NCBI RefSeq assembly: GCF_032878955.1
Contig: NZ_CP043839.1
Span: 2,728,001 to 2,792,000 of the forward strand
Length of the DNA: 64,000 nt
Reading direction: 5' to 3'
Source of the DNA: Butyricimonas paravirosa
Lineage (GTDB): Bacteria; Bacteroidota; Bacteroidia; Bacteroidales; Marinifilaceae
Shown piece after piece: positions 9,701 to 18,800 of the stretch. Every line of letters begins with the position of its first letter. Position 1 is the stretch's first letter. The notes beneath the pieces were generated by a model. It did no database searches and was not told the origin of the DNA. It saw only the letters and a program-made list of their open reading frames with translations. The translations under genes and the position numbers were made by a program.

Positions 9701-10127
9701 CTTAAACTTCTGGATGCCCCCCAGTAAATGGACAGCTACTATCGGGGCAAATTATTACGGGGACTATATCAATAGTGCCGTGTACAAGAAATCCGGAAGC
9801 GGTAGTAACAAGACGGAATGGACAACCCAGATACAAATTCCAGGATTCTACGAGGTATTCGTGTACTCGTCTGATCTTCCCATGATGGGACATCGCTGGG
9901 GAAGGAATGAAGAGAAAAAAATGCAATATTACACGGTAAAACATGATGACGGAGAAGAGGAAATTTCAGTCGAGACGGGCCGGGGACGGCAGGGATGGAT
10001 GACACTGGGTTCTTTCTATTTCTCGCAAGGAGAGGCTAAGATTACCTTAAGTGACAAAGGATCGGGATCAAACCAAATCATCTTTGCCGATGCAGTAAAA
10101 TGGGTGTACACGAACAATAACAAATAA
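6744..10127 (+). CDS. ABC-2 permease fused to M1-peptidase-like and golvesin-like domains
   Basis: This 1127-aa protein begins with an ABC-2 type membrane domain of about six to seven helices (residues 1-280). A large extracytoplasmic region follows that resembles the M1 aminopeptidase fusions of Bacteroidota ABC permeases (VHLIDQEIIFSQDGKKITV and following, then KIVFYLNPSLQVEKL). I find no HExxH zinc motif anywhere, so this part is probably not catalytic. A short Gly/Arg-rich linker (GGGMFPGGPRGRRGR, ~865-880) precedes a C-terminal domain (~985-1127) ending GWMTLGSFYFSQGEA and IIFADAVKWVY. This pattern fits golvesin/Xly-type carbohydrate-binding domains. It should pair with the upstream ATPase. 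The substrate is unknown. Confidence 0.8.
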   Translation: MNIHNISTISRYETKLLRRSWLFRIFAILSLLVIVFFHMGTQSNLGWFEWVMVAMPSSIPFVNIYLFNIAQSVIAIFLAGSFLKRDKKLDTAEVIYVRPMSNADYIIGKTWGIVKVFVSLNIIALLIAGFIHLFASESPFTLFPYFFYLLTLSIPSLIFVLGLSFVIMSFIRNQAVTFVIMLGFIGVTLSYLGDAEHGTFDFFALTVPNMFSDVLGHTNLFPYLVQRLTFLLLGMGLLTFTIAMVNRLPLHPKKNILLNALGCIILIAGIGCGFTYFTRFHHVDNQRKLYSERYKKYNNIDKVHLIDQEIIFSQDGKKITVNSHVKVQNRNHQEIDKIVFYLNPSLQVEKLTRQGEEIPYKRDAQVIIAEHKLRPYESLELDITYNGSIDENICYLDITDEEYYDTQTGSSILRFGKRYAFVQDKFTLLTPECLWYPSTFPPVNPEAPYNIRKNFSNYTLKVIHPDDRTILSQGTPFQSGDTTIFRNKEQLPGISLAIGDYEKKSIVVDSVQIELYNFKGHDFYSEVFPNISDTLAGFLQDVKSEYELRKGRKYPYQKFIMAETPISYTGYVRNWKGNSEQAQPEMVFLPEFATTLPSSNFKFAKKRMANWGRRDPQGAMEEIDVEMNVIRDFVRRVLLSEETFQEEGNTFVNMFSGEWSGTSKLNKYDLSSMYFNYAGSIYSQNFPIIDIVMNTMLKQEESDQGRHFFRMFNGMGDDQRAAAYLNGKSFEQAVLDNTLSTEVFYEMMKLKGVYLRNYINSRLSSNEFKEFMAEFTKKYQFQEVNFTRLNSEFIRKFHFNLMDFIPNWYTINSTPRFIVKGVDADQVEVGDYTKYIVKFQVYNPTNVEGVISVNVEEGGGMFPGGPRGRRGRAAQMESKPAKNYIIEPQKYKEIRILCDERPSNLTINTNISQNLPSTIMQNFAKVTTTTTDTVTGIFDANATLFTFNPKEITVDNEDPGFRIIESNQKNKLQSFFKKESEDKYKNLNFWMPPSKWTATIGANYYGDYINSAVYKKSGSGSNKTEWTTQIQIPGFYEVFVYSSDLPMMGHRWGRNEEKKMQYYTVKHDDGEEEISVETGRGRQGWMTLGSFYFSQGEAKITLSDKGSGSNQIIFADAVKWVYTNNNK

Positions 10128-10145
10128 AAATAACAACAACATATT

Positions 10146-11618
10146 ATGAAAAAGATCGCGTCAATATCGTTGATTATTTCGGGAATACTCATGCTTTGTT
10201 CCGGATCAACGTTTGCTCAGGAAATTTTGACGTTGGAAAAGGCTCTGGAGATCGCTTATCAGCAAAGTCCTTCCATCATTCAAAGTAAAATGAGTCTGGA
10301 ACAAAGTGAGCTGGCCCTGATTCAGCAAAAAGCCTCGTTAAAATCACAATTCAGTTTGAACCTGAGCCCGTTTCAATACACCAGAAGCACGTCGTTTGAC
10401 GATTACAATACACAATGGTATACCCGAAAATCCATGAGTTCCGGCCTGGACTTCAGGATCAGTCAACCGATCAAGTGGACGGACGGAACGCTTACACTTA
10501 GCAACTCGTTTAACTGGCAAGATGACGATAACCAATCTTTCGGAGCCAAGAGTACCTCTTTTTCAAATAATCTTAGCTTAAACCTGGAGCAACCGATCTT
10601 TACCTACAACAAGACCAAGATGCAATTGAAAAGGCTGGAATTCAACCTTGAAAAAGCAAAAATACAATACGCTCTAGCCCAACTGAACATCGAGAAGAAC
10701 GTGACCGCAGCATTTTATGGCGTTTACCAGTCTTATAAAAGACTCGTTACGGCTCGGGAAGCTTTCCAGAGTCAAAAAGAAAATTACGAGTTAATCAAAA
10801 ATAAAGTGGAACAACATTTGATCGCCCAGGAAGAACTCTTCCAGGCGGAAGTAACCTTAGCCACGAACGAGAATTCTCTCGCCGACACGGAAACTAGTTA
10901 CGAGAATACCAAAGATCAATTCAAGCAAACTTTGGGGTTACCCTTGGATATAGACATCAGCATATTACCCAACATCCAGATTGATTCGGTTCACGTGGAT
11001 GTGAATCAAGCCGTTAAATACGCCTTGACTCAACGTATGGAAATCCGCCAACAACAGATTGCCATTGAAGAAGGTATTTTTAGCTTGATCGAGGCAAAGG
11101 ATAATAACAAGTTTAAAGGTAGTATCTCCGCCAGAGTAGGTTTGATGGGCCAAGGTGATAAATTCAACGGAGCTTTCTCGAAACCGGATGACAACGAAAC
11201 GATCGGGGTTACCTTAACCGTTCCTATCTGGGACTGGGGGGCAAGAAAGGCAAGTATTCGCAGTACGGAATTATCCAACGAAAACACGGAGATCAGCAAC
11301 GAGGAAGAAAGAAAATCCATCATGCTCGAAGTACGTCAGATTTGTCGAGAGTTACCCAAATTATTACGCCAGATCGAAATCGCCCGCCAGACAGTCAGAA
11401 ACGCAGAGCGCACGTACGACATCAACGTCGAGAAATATCGTAGCGGAACCCTTACCGGTATGGAACTGAAAAACCAACAGACCCAGTTAACTGACGCAAA
11501 AAACTCATTGACGGATGCCATCATTTCATACAAATTGAAATTACTGGATCTGAAAATCCAAACCCTGTGGGATTACCAGAATAACAGGTCTTATTTACCG
11601 GTTGATTTATTGAAATAA
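10146..11618 (+). CDS. TolC-family outer membrane efflux protein
   Basis: This 490-aa protein has a signal peptide ending near TFAQ, followed by the duplicated helical TolC layout: long amphipathic coiled-coil segments (e.g. LEKALEIAYQQSPSIIQSK near the N-terminus and IARQTVRNAERTYDINVEK near residue 420) and barrel strands rich in S/T/N between them. It forms the outer membrane exit duct of tripartite pumps. It lies 18 bp after the ABC permease and 31 bp before the adaptor, so a single outer membrane channel appears to serve both the ABC and RND parts of this operon. Confidence 0.93.
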   Translation: MKKIASISLIISGILMLCSGSTFAQEILTLEKALEIAYQQSPSIIQSKMSLEQSELALIQQKASLKSQFSLNLSPFQYTRSTSFDDYNTQWYTRKSMSSGLDFRISQPIKWTDGTLTLSNSFNWQDDDNQSFGAKSTSFSNNLSLNLEQPIFTYNKTKMQLKRLEFNLEKAKIQYALAQLNIEKNVTAAFYGVYQSYKRLVTAREAFQSQKENYELIKNKVEQHLIAQEELFQAEVTLATNENSLADTETSYENTKDQFKQTLGLPLDIDISILPNIQIDSVHVDVNQAVKYALTQRMEIRQQQIAIEEGIFSLIEAKDNNKFKGSISARVGLMGQGDKFNGAFSKPDDNETIGVTLTVPIWDWGARKASIRSTELSNENTEISNEEERKSIMLEVRQICRELPKLLRQIEIARQTVRNAERTYDINVEKYRSGTLTGMELKNQQTQLTDAKNSLTDAIISYKLKLLDLKIQTLWDYQNNRSYLPVDLLK

Positions 11619-11649
11619 ACCCTAACACAAAATATAAAACAAAAACGCT

Positions 11650-12714
11650 ATGATCAACAAATCTATAAAATATATCGGGGTGATTCTACTGGCTTACACC
11701 TTGAACGCTTGTAACGAGCAACGAATGAGTTCTTCTTCAGAGACAACCACGCCTGTTTGGCTTGCCGAAGTCGGGAAACGTGATGTTCGGGAATTAACCA
11801 CCACAACAGGAACAGCCAAAGCAGCCAAAACGGTGGAAGTGAAATCCGAGACAAACGGTAAATACGAGCTGATGATCAACCCCAAGACCAAGCGTCCCTA
11901 CAAGCTGGGAGACATTGTCGAGGAAGGGGCCGTGATTATCAAGCTGAATAATAAAGAACACGAAAATACCGTGTCGTTACCAACAAAAAAAATGCAGGTT
12001 GATATCGCCAAGAAAGAGTGGGAAGGACAAAAAGCCGTATTTGAAAAAGGCGGTGCCACGGAAAAAGATGTACTAAATGCCGAAAGTAGTTACATACAAG
12101 CGCAAACAGCATTGGAAACGGCATACTCTGATCTGGCAAAGCTCTCGATCAAAGCCCCTTTCAAAGGAGCCATCGTCAGCCTGCCGTATTTCACCCCGAA
12201 CGTGGAGATCGCATCGGGCGAAACGATGGTCGGGTTGATGGATTACAGCCATATGTACATGGAAATCGCATTACCGGAAAACACGATCGATAAGGTGAAA
12301 GTGGGTCAAAAAGTGTTGGTCACCAATTATAATATCAAATCAGATACACTGTCCGGCCTTGTTTCCCAGTTATCCCCGGCAATCAACGAGGATACCCGCA
12401 CATACACCGGATACATCACGATCAGCAACCCGGAACTGAAACTACGTCCCGGTATGTTCGCGAAAGGAGAGATTATTACTTTGCAAAAGGATTCAGTTAT
12501 TGTTATACCGAAAGACATCGTTAATTCCCGTCGGGGAGGAAACCGGATTGTCTACACGGTGGAACAAAACCGGGCCATGGAGAAAATCATCACAATTGGT
12601 ATCAGTGATGACCGTTTCATCGAGGTGGAAAGCGGTCTGAACCAAGGAGACAAGATCGTGGTGAAAGGCTACGAATTCCTGAGAAACAGAGGCAAAGTAA
12701 AAATCATGAAATAA
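11650..12714 (+). CDS. RND/ABC periplasmic adaptor (membrane fusion protein), lipoprotein
   Basis: This 354-aa protein has a lipobox at residues ~18-21 (TLNAC). It then shows the HlyD/AcrA order: barrel-sandwich half (VKSETNGKYELM...GDIVEEGAVIIKL), a short helical hairpin (~110-150), the second half (LSIKAPFKGAIV), a beta-barrel (LRPGMFAKGEII) and a membrane-proximal domain. Adaptors link inner membrane pumps to TolC. It is 6 bp upstream of the first RND pump. Because the operon contains both RND and ABC pumps, it may serve either or both. Confidence 0.93.
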   Translation: MINKSIKYIGVILLAYTLNACNEQRMSSSSETTTPVWLAEVGKRDVRELTTTTGTAKAAKTVEVKSETNGKYELMINPKTKRPYKLGDIVEEGAVIIKLNNKEHENTVSLPTKKMQVDIAKKEWEGQKAVFEKGGATEKDVLNAESSYIQAQTALETAYSDLAKLSIKAPFKGAIVSLPYFTPNVEIASGETMVGLMDYSHMYMEIALPENTIDKVKVGQKVLVTNYNIKSDTLSGLVSQLSPAINEDTRTYTGYITISNPELKLRPGMFAKGEIITLQKDSVIVIPKDIVNSRRGGNRIVYTVEQNRAMEKIITIGISDDRFIEVESGLNQGDKIVVKGYEFLRNRGKVKIMK

Positions 12715-12720
12715 AAAGAC

Positions 12721-15700
12721 ATGAACAGCATTACCAAATTTGCAGTAAAATACCCGGTGAGCGTGTTAATGCTCACGCTGGCGGTATGTTTACTGGGAAC
12801 CATATCTTATAATAAGTTAGGGACAGATCTTTTCCCTGACTTGAAAAATCCCGCTCTTTACGTGGAAGTGAAAAGCGGTCAGAGACCACCCGAAGAGGTT
12901 GAAAAGCTAATCACTACCAATGTCGAATCGACTGCCGCACGTCAGGAAGGCGTGAAGAGCGTGTACAGCGTCACGAAAGTCGGGTACACGAAGGTTACCG
13001 TGGAATACGGATGGGATCAGGACATGGATGCCGCTTTCCTGGATTTACAGCGAAGTGTCTCTTCTCTTTCTCAAGATGAAACCATCGAAGAAGTTAACGT
13101 TACCCGTTACGATGCCAACGCGACACCAATCATGACCATCGCTCTCACTCATAACGAGGTGAAGGACATGAATGAATTGCGAAAGATCGCAGAAAATTAC
13201 ATGCGGAATGAACTCGTCCGGGTAGATGGAATCGCAGATATTCAATTGAACGGACAGGAACAGGCTATCGTCGAAATATCCACGAATCCTTATATGTTGG
13301 AGGCATTCGGATTAACTGCCGACGGGATTGCCTCGCAAATCACGGCCATCAATCAAAATGTTTCCGGGGGAACGATCACGGACGGGGATATTCAATACAC
13401 GGTGAAAGGGGTAAACCTGATTACCAGTCTCCAAGATATTGAAAATATTATCGTGGCATTTAAAGAGAATTCTTCCAGCGGAAGTTCCTCTTCCACGGAA
13501 TCTACAAGCAGTTCCAGCAAGACAAAAGCCCCGGTATATTTAAAAGATGTGGCCTCCGTGTCCATTCGCAACAAAGACCCGGAAAATTTGGCCCGTTATA
13601 ACGGAGAACGCTGTCTGGGAATCAGTATCTACAAAGAAAATAAATATAACACGGTAAATGCCGTGGAAAACTTGCTCGCCAAGATTGATGAATTTCGCAA
13701 AAGTTTACCGGGGTATGATTTCCATATCATCAGTAACCAAGGAGAATTTATCGGGAGTTCCATCAAGGAGGTTAAAGATTCCGCTTTAATGGGTATCATC
13801 CTCGCCGTTATTATACTTTATATATTCTTGCGACGAGTGAACATGACATTAATCGTCAGTCTCTCTATCCCGATCTCGATCATAGCCACGTTCAACCTGA
13901 TGTACTTCAACGGTCTTTCCATTAACATCATGACGCTGGGAGGACTCGCACTGGGTGCGGGAATGCTGGTCGATAATGCCATCGTGGTGATGGAAAATAT
14001 CTTCCGGAATATGGACGAGAACAACCTGCCGCCCACGGAGGCAGCCGTGAGGGGGACCTCGGAAGTAGCGGGAGCAATCACGGCTTCCACCTTAACCACG
14101 ATCGTGGTATTCCTTCCAATCGTGTACCTGCAAGGTGCCGCCGGGGAGTTGTTCAAGGAACAGGCGTGGACGGTTAGTTTCTCGCTGTTATCCTCCCTTT
14201 TTGTTTCTATCCTGTTTATCCCGATGCTGGCATCGAAATTCATGCGGAAGAAAGACAACATTTCCAGTCACGCCATCACGATCAAAGGTTTCGGAAATTT
14301 CGTCGGGAAGATCCTTAAAAGGAAATACTTGGTGATTGGCATCGCCACAGCTCTCATGATCGTTTCTTACTTGATGTTACCATTCATTGGCATGGAGTTC
14401 ATGCCTAAAACAGAATCGAAGGAGTTCTCGATTCTTGTTACCATGGAACCGGGAACAAGGTTAAAAAGTACGGATAATGCCGTGGGAACCATTGAAGATG
14501 CCATCCGGACTCTAGGACAGGATGATATTGAATGGCAATACACGCTGGTTGGCCCATCCAACCTTGAAAGTCAAAGCGGGGGAAAACTGGAATCAGAGAA
14601 TCAATCCCAAATTAAGGTAAAGATAAAGAAAGATTCTAAGCTGGATGCCGATTACTTTATCACGAATATTAACGAGAATTACCCCTTGCCGGAAGGCGTG
14701 GAAATTTCCTACGAGAAAGGAGAATCCGCCCTACAAAGTATTCTGGGAACAGAGGGGGCACCGCTGGTAATCGAGGTGAAAGGGGAAGAACTTGAATTGC
14801 TGGATGAATTGTGTACCGAGATAAAAGAGAAAATCACTGGAATTCCCGGTATATACGACATCAAATCTTCCTTGGAAAAAGGAGCCCCGGAGGTGAATAT
14901 CAAGATTGACCGCTTGAAAAGTGGAATCTACGGGATTGACGTTGCCACGGTAAGTAACCAAGTCAGCGAGAAACTGGCAGGTAAGGATGCCGGAACTTTC
15001 GAAACACAAGGCGAGACTATTGACATCAATATCAAGGTTCCCGAAGTGACCCTTTCCGAAATCTACGATATTGAAATCATACAAGGCGAGAAGAAATACC
15101 GTCTCGGAGAGATTGCAGACATAGAAATCGCGTCGGCTCCGAAAGAAATTAACCGGGTTAACCAAAGCCGGACGGGCATCGTGACCGCCATGATCGAGAA
15201 ACAATACTCACTAAGCCATATAACCCCTGCTATTAAAGCTAAATTGTCCGAGGTTGAATTCCCGGCCAAGTATTCGGCTAAAATAACGGGAGAGGAAGAG
15301 ATGCGACAAGAGTCATTCAGCGGGTTGGGATTCGCCCTGTTTTTATCTATTCTATTAGTATATATGGTGATGGCGGCACAATTTGAATCCTTGCGCCACC
15401 CGTTCACGATCCTGCTGACTATTCCGTTAGCCGGCGTCGGGTGTATTTTGGCATTCCTGCTCACCGGACAAACACTCAACATGATGGCCTTTATCGGTAT
15501 TATCATGCTGGCGGGTATTGCCGTGAACAGTTCTATCATACTCGTGGACGCGATCAATCGCCTGAAAGAAGAGGGTCATCCCCTGGAAGAGGCTATTAAA
15601 ATGGCAGCACAGCATCGTGTGCGTCCGATCATCATGACCAGTGCCACCACGATTCTGGCATTGCTACCCATGTGTTTCGGATTCGGTGAGGGAGCCTCAT

Positions 15701-15810
15701 TGCGCTCCCCCATGGCACTTGCCGTGATCGGTGGTTTGCTGACCTCAACCATCATGACGCTGATCGTTATTCCGTGTGTGTATTACGTTATTGACAGAAA
15801 GAAATCATGA
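12721..15810 (+). CDS. RND efflux permease (HAE-type) with altered proton relay
   Basis: This 1029-aa inner membrane pump has the RND layout: TM1, large periplasmic loop, TM2-6, second loop, TM8-12. In TM4 the AcrB D407/D408 pair is D418/N419 (GMLVDNAIVVMEN), and the position of AcrB K940 in TM10 is N936 (AGIAVNSSIIL). This pattern is known from some RND branches such as the Firmicutes SwrC type, but it differs from classic AcrB. A serine-rich insert lies at ~250-263 in the first periplasmic loop. The stop codon overlaps the start of the following RND-ABC fusion by 4 bp (ATGA), so the two pumps are translationally coupled and may form a heteromeric trimer like MdtBC. Confidence 0.93.
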   Translation: MNSITKFAVKYPVSVLMLTLAVCLLGTISYNKLGTDLFPDLKNPALYVEVKSGQRPPEEVEKLITTNVESTAARQEGVKSVYSVTKVGYTKVTVEYGWDQDMDAAFLDLQRSVSSLSQDETIEEVNVTRYDANATPIMTIALTHNEVKDMNELRKIAENYMRNELVRVDGIADIQLNGQEQAIVEISTNPYMLEAFGLTADGIASQITAINQNVSGGTITDGDIQYTVKGVNLITSLQDIENIIVAFKENSSSGSSSSTESTSSSSKTKAPVYLKDVASVSIRNKDPENLARYNGERCLGISIYKENKYNTVNAVENLLAKIDEFRKSLPGYDFHIISNQGEFIGSSIKEVKDSALMGIILAVIILYIFLRRVNMTLIVSLSIPISIIATFNLMYFNGLSINIMTLGGLALGAGMLVDNAIVVMENIFRNMDENNLPPTEAAVRGTSEVAGAITASTLTTIVVFLPIVYLQGAAGELFKEQAWTVSFSLLSSLFVSILFIPMLASKFMRKKDNISSHAITIKGFGNFVGKILKRKYLVIGIATALMIVSYLMLPFIGMEFMPKTESKEFSILVTMEPGTRLKSTDNAVGTIEDAIRTLGQDDIEWQYTLVGPSNLESQSGGKLESENQSQIKVKIKKDSKLDADYFITNINENYPLPEGVEISYEKGESALQSILGTEGAPLVIEVKGEELELLDELCTEIKEKITGIPGIYDIKSSLEKGAPEVNIKIDRLKSGIYGIDVATVSNQVSEKLAGKDAGTFETQGETIDINIKVPEVTLSEIYDIEIIQGEKKYRLGEIADIEIASAPKEINRVNQSRTGIVTAMIEKQYSLSHITPAIKAKLSEVEFPAKYSAKITGEEEMRQESFSGLGFALFLSILLVYMVMAAQFESLRHPFTILLTIPLAGVGCILAFLLTGQTLNMMAFIGIIMLAGIAVNSSIILVDAINRLKEEGHPLEEAIKMAAQHRVRPIIMTSATTILALLPMCFGFGEGASLRSPMALAVIGGLLTSTIMTLIVIPCVYYVIDRKKS

Positions 15811-18800
15811 ACACGATTATAAAAAGAAGGGTTCTTGTATCGATGCTTTTCATCGGGCTGGTACTTATGGGAATTTTCTCCTATAAACACCTCCCCATGG
15901 AATTATACCCCAATGCCGAATTGCCGGTGTTGAGCGTGAGCATTAGCTCCGAGACAGAATCCGACCCTTCCTATATAGAAAATCAAGTAGCTATTCCCGT
16001 TGAAGGAGCCGTCAGTGCCCTTAACGGGGTAGAAAAAATAGAAACCCAGATTTATTCGAGAGGAGGACAGGTAACCGTCTCTTTCAAACAGGACGTTGAT
16101 CTGAAATACACCTTTCTACAACTGGAAGAAAAGATAAAAAGCATCACCCCGAATCTGCCTGATAATTTCAGGTTAAACGTGAACAAATCTTCTTCGGGTT
16201 CTGCCAGTGATATGTTCATGAACCTACGAATTCTCGGGGAGGACGACATCGACTACGTGCGCAATATCGCCGATTCAGAGATTGTTCCCTACCTGGAAAA
16301 TATCGACGGGATCGCTAATGTAACCATCATGGGAGGACGACAAAAAAGCATCGAAGTTATTGTCGATCCGGAAAGATGCAAAGCATTGAACATCACGACA
16401 TCAACGATCAGCAGGGCCATTTCGAGCAACTTGGCGGAAAAGAGTTTTGCCGGTTCGGTTTACGAGAACAACAAACGTTATTTCGTCAACGTAACAGCCG
16501 AATATCTTGCCACAGAAGACTTGGGAAGTATCGTGGTTGCCAGTGGCCCGATCCAGTTGAAGGACATCGCTGAAATCCAGTTCGGTGTGAAGGAAGAGGA
16601 ATCCTACGCCCGTACTAACGGGAAAGAGGTGATTTCCTGCATCTTGTCAAAATCACCGATGGCTAACGTGATCGACCTTTCCGAAAAAGTCCGGCAAGAA
16701 ATTGATCGCCTAAACGGGGAATTAGAATCCAAAGGGGTTCTTATTGAAGTGGAAGATGATGCGGCCGATGTGATGAATAAAAATATTGACCAGATCATTG
16801 ATCTCGGACTTTCGGGAGCCTTACTGGCCATATTCGTGTTGTTCCTGTTCCTTCGGAAAATACGGATCATTTCCATCGTGGCTTTTGCCATCCCGATTTC
16901 CGTGTTCTCGTCATTCTATTTCTTTTATCTATTCGGAATAACGATCAACACGTTAACCCTCACGGGTATCGCCCTTGCCGTCGGTATGTTACTGGACAAT
17001 TCTATCGTCGTCATGGAGAATATCTACCGGCTGAAAGGTCTGGGAGTTTCCACCGATGAGGCTTGTGTTCGGGGAACTACCGAGGTATGGAAGGCAATCA
17101 TGGCGGCCACAGTCACCACAATTACCGTGTTCCTGCCTTTCCTTTTCGCAGACAATTATCTAGTCAAACTGATCGGGGAACATATCGGCATCTCTATCGT
17201 GGCAACGCTTACCATATCGTTGGTCGTGGCATTACTATTGATTCCGATGGCGGTAAACGCTATTTTGCGCAAGACACCGGAAGATGTAAACTTCAGCAAC
17301 TTATCAATCCATAACAGATTGGTGCAGATATATGTTGCCATACTCAAGATGTCACTTCGCCGTCCGGCACAAGTAATCATTATCGCTCTAGTCACGTTAC
17401 TGGTTACCGTGGTTCTGTCCACCTCTTTAACCTTGAACACGCTGAAAGAGGTTGAATTGAATACGTTCAACGTGTATATCACCCCGCCAACGGGCTACAC
17501 GCTTCAAAGGACCGACGAGATGATCCGGCTTTTCGAGGACGAATTACTCGAAGTTCCGGAAATAAAAGAATTCTCTTCCAACGTTATGAAAGAGGATGTC
17601 CGGCTTACGATTCGATTGAAAGATGATTACCAAAAGATCAATAAGAAATCCCTCATCCAACTGAAAACCGAAGTACTCCGGTTGGCCGAGACGGTCAATA
17701 TCAACCAAATCAGCCTAGAAGCCAGCGAGAGCAGCGAGAACTTCAGAGGAAGTAGCGGTGGCGGTGGAATGCTTGGCAATAGTTCCTTGCTCAGAATGAT
17801 GGGTATGGGCAGTCAAACAGAAAAAGTGATAATCAAGGGGCAGGATTTCGAGTCTATGGCGAATTTTGCCGAATATTTGAAATATCAACTTGACGATCTG
17901 GATAACATCTCCAATTCCCACATTTCAGTTTCCCAAGGAAGTACGGTCTCCAAAATATTCTTTGACCAGTACCTCATGGGAATGAACGAGGTTGAACCCA
18001 GTAATGTAAGCCAGGAGCTTTCCAATTTCCAGCCTCAAAGTAAAGCTGAGGTAAAATACAAAGCCGGGAACCAGGAATATGATATCCTGATCCGGGATAT
18101 CAATTATGATGAGGACGATCAGAAGACACAAACCCGGACATTGGAAGATTTACGCAACCTGGAAGTCACGAACAAGAATAACGGGTTAGTCCAATTACGG
18201 AGTTTCAGCCGCATCAACCTAGGACGTGACAAAGGAAATATCACTCGCATTAACCAGGAAAAGGAGGTGAACCTCGTTTATATGTTCAATTCCGACATCA
18301 ACGAATCAAAGGATTTGCTGGAAGCCGCACGGGAGGAGATTGACGAACTGGTGCAAAGCATGGATGTCCCGACGGGTATCGCCGTGGAGGTCGTACACGA
18401 GGAAAACGAAATGGATGATTTTATCTTCCTTATTTTGGCCGCATTCATTTTGATTTACATGATTTTAGCTGCCGTATTTGAATCAACCACGGCTCCCATC
18501 GTGTTGATGTTTACCATCCCGCTGGCCGCTATCGGTTCTTTACTGGCGTTATTATTCACGAGCAATTCATTGATGAATGCCAATGTTTTCGTGGGTTTCA
18601 TTATCCTCATTGGTATCGTGGTGAATAATAGTATCATCCTCATCGACTACACTTCTTTACTCCGTCGGAATGGAAACCGTAAACAACGAGCTATTATAAC
18701 GGCCGGGTTATCCCGTTTAAGACCGATTCTGATCACGGCAATCACGACGATCGTGGCCATGATTCCGTTAGCTATGGGGCAAGGAGAATATGTGTCCGGA

